Source: Bacilli bacterium
Lineage (GTDB): Bacteria > Bacillota_I > Bacilli_A > RFN20 > CAG-826
Reading direction: 5' to 3'
Assembly (NCBI GenBank): GCA_024413875.1
Contig: JAKSVY010000003.1
Location: 1-44,589 of the forward strand
DNA length: 44,589 nt
A program made the position numbers and the translations under genes. The notes under the pieces are model-generated. The model saw only the letters and a list, made by a program, of their open reading frames with translations, was not told where the DNA came from and did not search any database. Positions 8,076 to 16,769 of this stretch are shown here, one piece after another; the first letter of the stretch is position 1; every line of letters starts with the position of its first letter.

Positions 8076-9245
8076 ATGGACATTAAGGAATTATTACTTA
8101 ACTTCTGGAATTCTACAGGTATCTCTGGTTTCTTTGTCGGTGATGGTTGGAAGTATCTAATCATGATCGCTGTTGCATGTGTATTAATCTTCCTTGCAAT
8201 TAAAAAAGGCTTTGAACCTTACTTATTATTACCTATCGCCTTTGGTATGTTATTAGTTAACCTCCCAGGAGTTAGAGACAATGAAGAGTTTGGCCATTTC
8301 TATAATGCCTTATATCAAGGTGTTAAATTAGGTATCTATCCTTGTTTAATCTTCCTTTGTATTGGCGCTACTACAGACTTTGGACCACTCATCGCAAACA
8401 AAAAGTTAATGCTTTTAGGTGCTGCTGCACAAATTGGTATTTTCTTAACATTTATTGGTGCTATCGGAATTTCAAAGATTCCAGGATCTGAAAACATCCT
8501 TGGAACTGCTATTGGAGTAAAAGAAGCAGCTTCTATTGGTATTATCGGTGGTGCTGATGGACCTACAGCTATCTTAGTTACATCTACATTAGCTCCTGAT
8601 CTACTCGGTTCTATTTCCGTTGCAGCTTACTCTTACATGGCTTTAGTCCCTGTAATCTTCCCACCTATCATCAAACTTCTTACAACAAAGAAAGAACGTG
8701 CTATTAAGATGGAACAAACACGTGAAGTTTCTAAACGTGAAAAAATCTTATTCCCAATCATCGTTACTATTGTTGTTATCCTTCTTGTTCCAAGTGCCGC
8801 ACCATTAATTGGTTGCTTAATGCTTGGTAACTTAGTAAAAGAATCTGGAGTAGTTCCAAAAATCACTGAAACACTCGCAAATTCGCTTATGTACATTGTT
8901 ACAATTCTCTTAGGTTTCTGTGTTGGTGGTACAACAACTGCTACAAACTTCTTAAAACCTATGACTCTTATCATCTTCGCATTAGGTATCTTTGCTTTCG
9001 CATTATCAGCAGCTTCAGGCGTTCTCGCTGGAAAGCTTATGTGCTGGTTAACAAAGGGCAAGGTCAACCCAATGATTGGTGCAGCTGGTGTTTCTGCTGT
9101 TCCAATGGCAGCTCGTGTTGTCCACAATGTTGGTAAGAAAGAAAATCCAGATAACTACCTTCTCATGCATGCTATGGGACCTAACGTAGCAGGTGTTATC
9201 GGTTCTGCTGTTGCAGCAGGTATCTTATTGCTCTTATTCAAATAA
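8076..9245 (+). CDS. oadB: Na+-pumping oxaloacetate decarboxylase beta subunit
   Basis: A 389-residue integral membrane protein that decarboxylates carboxybiotin and couples this to Na+ export. The family signature GIIGGADGPTAI is present, with the membrane Asp161 corresponding to the essential Asp of the Na+ path. It also has YPCLIFLCIGATTDFGPL and a conserved C-terminal part (AARVVHNVGKKENPDNYLLMHAMGPNVAGVIGSA, given here only as landmarks around residues 345-380). It starts 2 nt after the biotin carrier stop and overlaps birA by one base (TAATG). Confidence 0.95.
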   Translation: MDIKELLLNFWNSTGISGFFVGDGWKYLIMIAVACVLIFLAIKKGFEPYLLLPIAFGMLLVNLPGVRDNEEFGHFYNALYQGVKLGIYPCLIFLCIGATTDFGPLIANKKLMLLGAAAQIGIFLTFIGAIGISKIPGSENILGTAIGVKEAASIGIIGGADGPTAILVTSTLAPDLLGSISVAAYSYMALVPVIFPPIIKLLTTKKERAIKMEQTREVSKREKILFPIIVTIVVILLVPSAAPLIGCLMLGNLVKESGVVPKITETLANSLMYIVTILLGFCVGGTTTATNFLKPMTLIIFALGIFAFALSAASGVLAGKLMCWLTKGKVNPMIGAAGVSAVPMAARVVHNVGKKENPDNYLLMHAMGPNVAGVIGSAVAAGILLLLFK

Positions 9246-9967
9246 TGTCTATTAACGAGATTCATTTTTCTAGCGTAGATTCAACAAATAATTATCTTAA
9301 AGAGAATTATGAATCTTTAGACAATCTTACTTTTGCCTCAACTGATTATCAAAGTGGTGGCAAAGGACGTAATGGTCGTAAATGGTTTTCTCCTTCGGGG
9401 GAAAACCTTTTATTTTCCGTTTTAATTAAAGATTTATCTTATGTAGATGATCCTTCATTATTTTCTGTTTTTGCATCAGTATGCGTCGCTAAAACATTAG
9501 AAGAATTAGGATTACAAAATATCTCAATTAAGTGGCCAAATGATATCTATGTTGATGGTAAAAAGATATGTGGAATTTTATCAGAAGGAAAATACTCAGA
9601 TAATAAGTTTGCATATGTAATTATCGGCATAGGACTTAACGTAAATCAGACATTTATGGGAGAAGAAATCCTTCATCCATTCACCTCAATTAAACTTGAA
9701 TTAGATGAGAGCGTTGATATTACAAAAGTTAAAGAAATATTGTTCCCAAAAATCCAAGAAATGATCTTAAGTATTAATGATGATAAAGGAGAATATTTTG
9801 CCTACATCAATGAGCATAATTACCTCCAAAATAAGGAAGTATATGCTTCAATTAATGGAGAAAAATCACTTGTAAAAGTCATCTCTATCAAGGATGGAAT
9901 GCTAGAAGTTAAAAGGGGTGAAGAAATCCTTTTACTTAATAGTGGTGAGGTTACATTTCATTTATAA
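9245..9967 (+). CDS. birA: Biotin-protein ligase, monofunctional (no HTH)
   Basis: A 240-residue ligase that activates biotin to biotinyl-5'-AMP and transfers it to the carrier lysine. Motifs visible are GGKGRNGRKWFSP (biotinyl-AMP loop), KWPNDIYVDGKKICGIL and IGIGLNVN, then a small C-terminal beta domain. It lacks the N-terminal winged helix of bifunctional BirA repressors, so it is unlikely to regulate biotin synthesis. Its start overlaps the oadB stop, so ligase and substrate are made together. The last ten codons are duplicated 761 bp downstream, on the far side of the gene at 10062. Confidence 0.94.
   Translation: MSINEIHFSSVDSTNNYLKENYESLDNLTFASTDYQSGGKGRNGRKWFSPSGENLLFSVLIKDLSYVDDPSLFSVFASVCVAKTLEELGLQNISIKWPNDIYVDGKKICGILSEGKYSDNKFAYVIIGIGLNVNQTFMGEEILHPFTSIKLELDESVDITKVKEILFPKIQEMILSINDDKGEYFAYINEHNYLQNKEVYASINGEKSLVKVISIKDGMLEVKRGEEILLLNSGEVTFHL
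9938..9967 (+). repeat. Direct repeat, upstream copy (birA 3' end)
   Basis: Thirty bases that encode the last residues of BirA (NSGEVTFHL and stop). A 29/30 identical copy lies at 10699-10728; the only difference is C9959 versus T10720. Confidence 0.9.
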
Positions 9968-9972
9968 TTAAT

Positions 9973-9999
9973 AAGCCATAGTAATAAACTATGGTTTTA
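9973..9999 (+). terminator. Terminator of the oad-birA operon
   Basis: AAGCCATAG and CTATGGTTT form a nine-pair stem with one wobble around a TAATAAA loop, followed by TTTTATTTT. Confidence 0.75.
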
Positions 10000-10023
10000 T
10001 TTTGCATTAAAAATATATAATAA

Positions 10024-10052
10024 TTGACCTAATAGGTTAAACTTGATATATT
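10024..10052 (+). promoter_or_regulatory. Promoter with palindromic operator before the AbiEi-like gene
   Basis: TTGACC (10024-10029), 17 bp, TATATT (10047-10052). The -35 box lies in the near-perfect palindrome TTGACCTAATAGGTTAA (10024-10040). The predicted start is within about 3 nt of the ATG at 10062, so the mRNA would be essentially leaderless. Confidence 0.7.
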
Positions 10053-10061
10053 GGATGTATT

Positions 10062-10703
10062 ATGACTAATGCTACAGAAAAATTCTATGAGTACATTTTG
10101 AAGAATTTTGGGGAAAATAATCCAATATTTTTTTCAGAAATTAAATATGACAATTATTCCGACATTTGGAAATCAAAGCAACTAACAGAACTTTTGCATG
10201 CCAACAAAATCAAACGATTTAGCAAAGGAATTTACTTCGTGCCAACTACGTCAATTATTTGTGGAGAATTATGTTTGAATAGTTATAGTGTTGTTACCAA
10301 AAAATATATTAAAAACGGTTCTGAATATTTTGGCTATTATACTGGTTATAGTCTCCTAAATAATATTGGCTTATCCACTCAAGTACCATGCGCTTTAGAA
10401 ATTTGCACAAATAATGAAAGATCGAAAATAAGAAAAGTCAAAGTGGGGAATGCAAAAGTTCTATTGAGAAAAACTAGAGTTCCTGTGGATTCCTCAAATG
10501 TTGCCGTTCTAACTTTTTTGGAACTAATGAATTGTATTGAACCCTCTTATATAAACAAATATAGGTTTGACAAAATGAAAGAATTTATAAAGATGCACAA
10601 TATCACCAGAAAAGATATTACAAAATTTGCCCCATATTTTCCTGATAAGGTTTTTAGAAATCTCGTAGAAACGGAAATAATTTACTTTATTAGAAAGAAA
10701 TAG
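10062..10703 (+). CDS. AbiEi/DUF6088-like protein (type IV antitoxin-like)
   Basis: A 213-residue protein resembling the DUF6088/AbiEi group. An N-terminal winged-helix-like part reads LLHANKIKRFSKGIYFVP, followed by the family block YFGYYTGYSLLNNIGLSTQVPCALEICTN (landmark at about residues 87-115). AbiEi proteins are DNA-binding antitoxins that normally sit before an AbiEii nucleotidyltransferase toxin. No such partner follows here, so it is an orphan. The gene is bounded by direct repeats of the birA 3' end, and its stop codon lies inside the downstream copy. Family assignment is from remembered motif pattern and is moderate. Confidence 0.7.
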   Translation: MTNATEKFYEYILKNFGENNPIFFSEIKYDNYSDIWKSKQLTELLHANKIKRFSKGIYFVPTTSIICGELCLNSYSVVTKKYIKNGSEYFGYYTGYSLLNNIGLSTQVPCALEICTNNERSKIRKVKVGNAKVLLRKTRVPVDSSNVAVLTFLELMNCIEPSYINKYRFDKMKEFIKMHNITRKDITKFAPYFPDKVFRNLVETEIIYFIRKK

Positions 10704-10728
10704 TGGTGAGGTTACATTTTATTTATAA
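10699..10728 (+). repeat. Direct repeat, downstream copy of the birA 3' end
   Basis: A 29/30 match to 9938-9967. Read in the birA frame it still encodes NSGEVTFYL and a stop, so it is a functional-looking alternative birA end. Its first five bases overlap the last codon and stop of the AbiEi-like gene (AAATAG). Confidence 0.9.
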
Positions 10729-10784
10729 ATAGCACTTAATTGAAACACATAAATTAGCAAACATTAAAAAGAAACAAAACAAAT

Positions 10785-10808
10785 GAGTTCCTTATGGAAC
10801 TCTTTTTG
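10785..10808 (+). terminator. Rho-independent terminator
   Basis: Perfect seven-pair stem GAGTTCC / GGAACTC with a TTAT loop, followed by TTTTTG. It lies between the AbiEi-like cassette and the lipoprotein operon promoter; the A-rich 5' flank could let it act on the other strand too. Confidence 0.85.
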
Positions 10809-10861
10809 TTAACTACGTTGTTTTTTCTAACTCAAGTTGACTTTGTTAATAAATTGTTTGG

Positions 10862-10890
10862 TTTACAAAACCAATACAAATCTATATAAT
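10862..10890 (+). promoter_or_regulatory. Promoter of the lipoprotein operon
   Basis: TTTACA (10862-10867), 17 bp, TATAAT (10885-10890). A small AACATTTTT/AAAAAATGTT hairpin lies in the leader before the AAAGGAGG ribosome site at about 10919-10926. Confidence 0.85.
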
Positions 10891-10935
10891 AGATAAACAT
10901 TTTTAAAAAATGTTCGACAAAGGAGGAAATAACTT

Positions 10936-13176
10936 ATGAGAAAAATAAACAGATTTTTACTTTTAAGTGTATTGAGCGCTCTTACTTTAACTGGATGTGG
11001 CACCAAGTCAAATTCAGGAAATGGTAGTGATACAACCCCAACTTCAGATACAGGTTCAACAGACACAAATCCTGGTACAACAGATACTAATCCAGGAACA
11101 ACTGATACAACACCTGACACAACAGATACAAACACTGATACAGATACAACAACTCCAGAAGGACAAGATATCACTGTTACATTAAATAACTTAAGCAATG
11201 ATGTTGTTAATGTCTCAGTCGATAAAACAACAGTCAAAGCTGATGAACAAGTAGTCGTTACTGTTACAAGCATTGATAAAGGTTATGATGTCATCATTGT
11301 TAGATTTACTCGTAGTGATGAAGAAGCTATCTCGTTCACTAACGCTGGTGTTAATCAATATTCACTTGTTGTTCCAGCAAATGGAATCATCAATGTCTCT
11401 GCGGAAGTTCAAGGAAAAGATATCCAAGGTTATCTCCATGATGACAAAGGTTTAGTAGGAGAAACTGCTTACCAAACAGTTGATGGTGTAACAAAAGAAC
11501 TTGCCCTTGAAGTAGATGGAAAGAATACTTACTGGACATTCGTTTATGGCGCAACTATCAAAGTTCAACTTACTGAAAAAGATGATTACGTTCCAACTGC
11601 CCTTAATGTTGATGGAACTGACTATAAACTTGATGATGAAGGCTACGCAACATTTAAAGTTGAAGTAGAAGATTACAATGACTTCTTCCTTGATATTAGA
11701 CCAGTTTATGAAGATAACTCTCCTCTTACTGGTGATTATGCATTTGAAATCAATGAAACATCTCACTTATCTGCAACTGTCTATGCTGAAAACGGTACAA
11801 CAAGAATCGTTGGAACAAATGTTAATGATATTGTTTACGTTAAAGTTGTTTCAGATGATGAAGATTATTCAGTAAAGAAAGTTGAAGTCGAAACACGTTC
11901 AAGCGATGTTGGTGGTGCTAATAAGTTAGAAGCAACATATGACAGTGGACTTGATATGTATCGTTTCAAAGTTCCTTATGCATATAACAAAATTGTTAAG
12001 ATTAATCTCTATGAATTAAATAACTCACTTCTTAAAGGAACAGGCGTTGCTGGTACATACCTTACAGTTGGTATCAGTGCAGCATCACATGTCTTCTCTG
12101 AATTTGATGATAGATACTTCACAGTTAACGATGGTGGTGAAATGGCACTTGGTTCAAAGAATCCAAACGCTCCAGCACGTACCGATACAGTTACTGAAGT
12201 AAGAGAAGGTGGTGTACTTTATACTGATTCATATAACAGTCCAAGATACGGAGACAAACTCTTCTTTGCTAGTGAAGATGGCAGTGCCGGAATTAGAACT
12301 CCATTCACATCCTATGACTTTGTTGGTGTTAAAAAACAAAATGCTGATGACCTCGACTCAATCTATACAGTGGCAGGTGAAAGAATGTTTATTGATGAAA
12401 CATACTATCTTGCCTTTAGATTCTATCGTGAAGGTACATTATATGCGACAGCATTTATGGACTACGCTAAAAAGACAGTATTATTCAACCCAGACTTCAC
12501 AATGGTTAATGGTGATGAAATTACTGATGATAAAGCAGTTTATACAGTAGGTAATGATATTGTTATCGGCTACAATGGTGAAGGGGGCAACTCATCACGC
12601 TGCTTCATGGGTGATGTCTATGGAACATACACTAATGGTGAAAGCACACTCTTTGTTGGTGGGCTTTATAGAGCAACATATGATGATGAAGAATTTGATT
12701 ATGTAGCTGATGGAACAACATTAACTCTTACAAAAGGTAATAGAACAGTTGTTCTTGAAGTTAATAATGAAACTAGAACATTCACAGTAACCTCAGATGA
12801 AACAATTGAAACAGTTACTCTTCCAGAATTTGCCGGTAAGAAATTCCGTGCTAATTACTGTTTTGAAGATGATGCTAAGTACTATGGATTCTATCTTGAA
12901 TTCTCTGCTACAGAAATGACACTTTCTTGTGTGGGTTCAACAATTGTTAATCTTGATATGGATAACTGTAATGATAACAAATATGCATACAACAAAGATG
13001 CTGTTTATACATATGACGAAAGTACCAAGAAAGTTTCTGCAAACCTTGTTGTTAAAGGTGGTGCAACTAAAGCAGTTACATTCACATGGACTGGTACAGC
13101 ATTCAAACTCGATTCTAAAATTATTGGTAATGGCAGTTTCTATTCAACAACTGCAACATTAACAGAAATTAAATAG
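10936..13176 (+). CDS. Large surface lipoprotein with Thr/Asp linker (746 aa)
   Basis: Signal peptide with lipobox LTGC, so the mature protein is lipidated at Cys21. Residues about 30-77 are a low-complexity linker of repeated TDTNPGT / TDT units. A beta-sandwich-like repeat follows (about 80-155, VTLNNLSNDVVNVSVDKTTV to VPANGIINVSAEV), similar to the bacterial repeat domain also seen in the lipoprotein at 14093. The rest is Gly/Tyr/Asp-rich and looks like successive small beta domains. It is the first of four lipoprotein genes in one operon, with the next gene 8 nt downstream. No enzymatic motif is visible; substrate binding or adhesion is a guess. Confidence 0.9.
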   Translation: MRKINRFLLLSVLSALTLTGCGTKSNSGNGSDTTPTSDTGSTDTNPGTTDTNPGTTDTTPDTTDTNTDTDTTTPEGQDITVTLNNLSNDVVNVSVDKTTVKADEQVVVTVTSIDKGYDVIIVRFTRSDEEAISFTNAGVNQYSLVVPANGIINVSAEVQGKDIQGYLHDDKGLVGETAYQTVDGVTKELALEVDGKNTYWTFVYGATIKVQLTEKDDYVPTALNVDGTDYKLDDEGYATFKVEVEDYNDFFLDIRPVYEDNSPLTGDYAFEINETSHLSATVYAENGTTRIVGTNVNDIVYVKVVSDDEDYSVKKVEVETRSSDVGGANKLEATYDSGLDMYRFKVPYAYNKIVKINLYELNNSLLKGTGVAGTYLTVGISAASHVFSEFDDRYFTVNDGGEMALGSKNPNAPARTDTVTEVREGGVLYTDSYNSPRYGDKLFFASEDGSAGIRTPFTSYDFVGVKKQNADDLDSIYTVAGERMFIDETYYLAFRFYREGTLYATAFMDYAKKTVLFNPDFTMVNGDEITDDKAVYTVGNDIVIGYNGEGGNSSRCFMGDVYGTYTNGESTLFVGGLYRATYDDEEFDYVADGTTLTLTKGNRTVVLEVNNETRTFTVTSDETIETVTLPEFAGKKFRANYCFEDDAKYYGFYLEFSATEMTLSCVGSTIVNLDMDNCNDNKYAYNKDAVYTYDESTKKVSANLVVKGGATKAVTFTWTGTAFKLDSKIIGNGSFYSTTATLTEIK

Positions 13177-13184
13177 GAGGAAAT

Positions 13185-14078
13185 ATGAAAAAATCAAATC
13201 TCATCTTAATTACACTTTGTTCATTCCTCCTTGTAGGATGTAACAATTCTGGTAATAACACAAATACAGGTACAGATACTGATACAAATACAGATACAAC
13301 TATTCCGGAAGATAATCTCCCAGATATCGGAGAACGTTATGAAGGATTAACTGAAAAAACATCAGGTTGTAGTGAAATCTGTGAAGGTGGTACACCATCA
13401 TCAGAAGGTTTCTTAACAGAAATCTCATCAGATCGTTTCCTTGGTGAAAACACTGATTATGAATGTTATTTCGATTCAGCATCAACAAATAAAACAATTC
13501 GTGTTGAAGCTGACCATAGAAACACAAAAGATGGTACAGTCCACGCTGAAATCGAAAGAATTGAAGGAAGCAATAGAAAATTCATTATCCACACAAAAGT
13601 AGCAGGTGACTTTGTCTTAAAGATTTATAACTACAATGATGAAATCGTCTTCCGTAAAATCGTTCGTGTAAGACCAACATATTCAGAAACAGAAATCTTA
13701 AAGGTATTATGTAACGCTGAATATTACAAAACTCTTACAGCTTACGAAAATTATATTGGTAAATGGAAATGCGCCTTCTACGAAGGAGATAATGGTGTTG
13801 AATGTGCTCTTACTGGTGGTGATGACGCTGATAGAAACGTTAAACTCACAGCAAGCTTAGAATATGACACATACTATGCTCCAACAGGATGCTACATCTT
13901 CAATACAACAGTGCTTACAACTAACACACAAAACACAAGTCTTGTTTATGTTACTGTATCGGCACAAGGTGATCTTGCTTACCTTTATTACCCAACAACC
14001 AATGATAAAGGTGAAATGGAAGAACACTTATTAACATTCTTATACAACGTAGACATTTCATATGTCTATGAATACTAG
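13185..14078 (+). CDS. Surface lipoprotein with Thr/Asp linker (297 aa)
   Basis: The lipobox LVGC gives lipidation at Cys19. A short Asn/Thr/Asp linker (NTNTGTDTDTNTDTTIPED) follows and ends in the same DTTIPE block as the next gene's linker, evidence of shared origin. The mature part is beta-rich without recognised domain; a pair of Cys around CSEIC may form a disulfide. The ribosome site GGAGG lies across the stop of the preceding gene, so the two are coupled. Confidence 0.9.
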   Translation: MKKSNLILITLCSFLLVGCNNSGNNTNTGTDTDTNTDTTIPEDNLPDIGERYEGLTEKTSGCSEICEGGTPSSEGFLTEISSDRFLGENTDYECYFDSASTNKTIRVEADHRNTKDGTVHAEIERIEGSNRKFIIHTKVAGDFVLKIYNYNDEIVFRKIVRVRPTYSETEILKVLCNAEYYKTLTAYENYIGKWKCAFYEGDNGVECALTGGDDADRNVKLTASLEYDTYYAPTGCYIFNTTVLTTNTQNTSLVYVTVSAQGDLAYLYYPTTNDKGEMEEHLLTFLYNVDISYVYEY

Positions 14079-14092
14079 AAAGGAGATTAACT

Positions 14093-16762
14093 ATGAATAA
14101 AATTGTTAAAAATTTATTATTAGTTACATCAGCAGCCTTATTAATTACTGGCTGTAAAAACAAATCAAGTCAAAACACTGACACTAGTTCAAACACAGAC
14201 ACAACAATCCCTGAACCAGAAGAAGAAAAGTACAGAGTATCTGTCACTGTTCCTAGTGGTGTTAAATATGAATTAAGCCATGAATACGCTAAAGAAGGTG
14301 AAGTAGTTACTTTAACTATCACTGAAGTTGGTGCAGGTATTAGCATTTCATCAGTTACTATGAACAATAGTGAACTTACTGCAACTGCTGCAAATGTCTA
14401 TTCATTTACAATGCCATCACGTTCAGCACGTATCGTTATCAAGTTATCTATCTCAGGTGACGTTGTTGTTGAAGGTGATATCGCTGCTTTATTAACTAAA
14501 GATCCAGTTACAGGAATCTATTGTGCTAAAAACGTTAAGGTTGAAGGCGCAGGTGAAACATCTAAATTCAACTTTGCCATCTCAGCTAGTGGTGAAAAGA
14601 CAACATTAAGTGTCATGGATTTTGATGAAACAAGATCATTTGGTAATGTTGAAATCTGCCGTGATAAAGAATATGCATTAGAAGTTGCTAACGGATATAC
14701 ATATGATTTCTATTACAACCCAGAAGCATATGAAACTCCTTGCTATATTCAACGCGCTAATGTTGATGTCCTTCCTAGCGATCCAGAATCTTTAGCAGAT
14801 TTATTAATCGTTACTCCTTCTGTTAGAAGTGAATATGCAATCTACCCAACAAACCTTGTTGGTGCACACTATAGAATCACAGATAAGACAACTAAAGATG
14901 TAATCACAAAAGAAATGGATTACAAGCTTTATGAAAATAATGTTTCATTTACTAAAGTTGTAGATACATTTGATCCAGATAACGTTGATCCAATGTATGT
15001 TTACAAGAAATACGATGAAGCAAATCAACTTTATACAGTAGTCGATACTTATAAGAAGTATGAAGGCGATAAATTATCTAACGATGACCGTTACCGCTTA
15101 GAATACAATGGTAACACTGCTCACTCAGCACGTTTATCAGTTATTCAAGGCGATGACTGGGGTCAAAGATATGGCATTAACGAAAGATACGCACGTAGAA
15201 ATGTTAGAACATTCGCTCACATGCCTAACTATTTCCTCGAAAGAGAAATGATGTATGCATACCGTGTTGGCTTTGGTGGTGATAACGGAATGGCTAACCA
15301 CGACATTTCTGTTGTTTCAACTGAAACTGCAACAGGATTTGATGTTGCGTTAAACACAACAGCAGAATTCACAAAGAATGCTGGTGCTGAAAAGGATTTA
15401 ACATACAAATACGCTGTTAATATGTCATTCACAAAAGCAGGTGCTATGACAGAAGTTTCATTCAAACAATCTTCATTTAATGATAAAGAATGGGATTTTA
15501 CAGCACACTCTCCAAAAACAGGTGTTAAGGGTACAGTTGTTAAATCAATTACTGGTACACTTGAATATGGAAATGTTAAATCAGGTGCTCCTGATATGGG
15601 TGACTTTAATCCTAATGATTATTTCATCCAAGAATTTAAAGATGTTCAATTCTGGAATCCAAAAGTAGATAACCAAGCTGCTAAAGATGCAGGTAGAAGT
15701 ATTGTTGGTTTAACTGATGATCTTTACTTTGTAAGTAGTGATGGTGAATATTCAAATCTCGTTGCAAACAAGAAGTGTTACTTACCAGAAACTGCCTTAG
15801 ATTTATGGCAATATGGTATTACTGATTCAACAAATCAAAATGTCATTAGAAAAGAAGCTAATGATATCTATAACACAGTTTCCGCTGCAGCAGTTGGTAA
15901 ATCAACTGTAACAGTTACTAACCATGTTCCAGGAACAGGTGCTTCTACTTCATTAGAAATTGAAGTTATCGCAACTTCACAAGTTCGTGATTTCTGGATG
16001 TCTGCTATTGATACAGAATGCTACGCTGTTAAAGCAACAGTTAAAGCTGGTGAAACATATAGTTTCAATATTCATACTTCTCCAAAGGATGCTGCATTAC
16101 TTTATACAGCAGTATCTATGAATACAAGCTTATTAACAATTGCTTCTGCTCCAAATTCACCAGTTCTCACTATTGATACTTCAGGTGCTATTGGAATTAC
16201 AGAAACAACTGATGTAAAGGTTAGAATTGATGCTACATATGGTTCGTATGTTTCATCTGTTGATGGTTCAACATATACATATGGTCCAACATATTTCACA
16301 TTCACACTTTTACCAGCAGATGTTGATCCAACAGGTAAGTGGAACGCTGTTGATCCAAATATGCCAGAAACATACATCAACTTCACAAAAGAAGTTTATG
16401 ATGCTGCTAAGGGCACATACAAAGGTGTTATCTCTGATACATATTATGAAAAAGGCGTAAATAAAGGTACTGATAGATTCTACTTCGAATACTCATTCAA
16501 GAATGGTTCAGTCCACGCTAGACTTTACGATGTAGATATCGAAACTGCTACAGGTAGTTTCAGTGCAAATGACTTCTTCCTTGATTTTGCATATGAAGCA
16601 AGTAGAGACTGGTACTTAGTCTTCTTAGCAGAATATGAATACGATACAGATTACGAAGATTACTGGTACAACTGTATCTTAGGTGATATGGGTGCTGATG
16701 GAGTTACACAAGGTACATCATTAGACGCTGCTAGATACGCACCATTTGCAAGAGCAAAATAA
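14093..16762 (+). CDS. Large surface lipoprotein with Ig-like/bacterial repeat domains (889 aa)
   Basis: The lipobox ITGC gives lipidation at Cys21, then a short linker ending NTDTTIPEPEEE. Residues about 45-120 form a bacterial-repeat-type beta domain (VSVTVPSGVKYELSHEYAKE to YSFTMPSRSARIVIKLS) related to that in the operon's first protein. A region near 600-635 (VSAAAVGKSTVTVTNHVPGT) resembles a bacterial Ig-like (BIG) repeat. The C-terminus is acidic and aromatic. AAAGGAG upstream sets the start, 14 nt after the previous gene. Probably a cell-surface binding protein; its ligand cannot be told. Confidence 0.9.
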   Translation: MNKIVKNLLLVTSAALLITGCKNKSSQNTDTSSNTDTTIPEPEEEKYRVSVTVPSGVKYELSHEYAKEGEVVTLTITEVGAGISISSVTMNNSELTATAANVYSFTMPSRSARIVIKLSISGDVVVEGDIAALLTKDPVTGIYCAKNVKVEGAGETSKFNFAISASGEKTTLSVMDFDETRSFGNVEICRDKEYALEVANGYTYDFYYNPEAYETPCYIQRANVDVLPSDPESLADLLIVTPSVRSEYAIYPTNLVGAHYRITDKTTKDVITKEMDYKLYENNVSFTKVVDTFDPDNVDPMYVYKKYDEANQLYTVVDTYKKYEGDKLSNDDRYRLEYNGNTAHSARLSVIQGDDWGQRYGINERYARRNVRTFAHMPNYFLEREMMYAYRVGFGGDNGMANHDISVVSTETATGFDVALNTTAEFTKNAGAEKDLTYKYAVNMSFTKAGAMTEVSFKQSSFNDKEWDFTAHSPKTGVKGTVVKSITGTLEYGNVKSGAPDMGDFNPNDYFIQEFKDVQFWNPKVDNQAAKDAGRSIVGLTDDLYFVSSDGEYSNLVANKKCYLPETALDLWQYGITDSTNQNVIRKEANDIYNTVSAAAVGKSTVTVTNHVPGTGASTSLEIEVIATSQVRDFWMSAIDTECYAVKATVKAGETYSFNIHTSPKDAALLYTAVSMNTSLLTIASAPNSPVLTIDTSGAIGITETTDVKVRIDATYGSYVSSVDGSTYTYGPTYFTFTLLPADVDPTGKWNAVDPNMPETYINFTKEVYDAAKGTYKGVISDTYYEKGVNKGTDRFYFEYSFKNGSVHARLYDVDIETATGSFSANDFFLDFAYEASRDWYLVFLAEYEYDTDYEDYWYNCILGDMGADGVTQGTSLDAARYAPFARAK

Positions 16763-16769
16763 TTACAAT

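Noticed and set aside
8633..9127. Minus-strand ORF of 164 codons opposite oadB
   Set aside because: Shadow of the biased codon use of oadB; no start signals and no recognisable protein.
10863..11273. Minus-strand ORF of 136 codons opposite the first lipoprotein
   Set aside because: It is the mirror of the Thr/Asp-repeat linker; it consists of Val/Ser repeats, has no ribosome site, and lies inside a well-supported gene.
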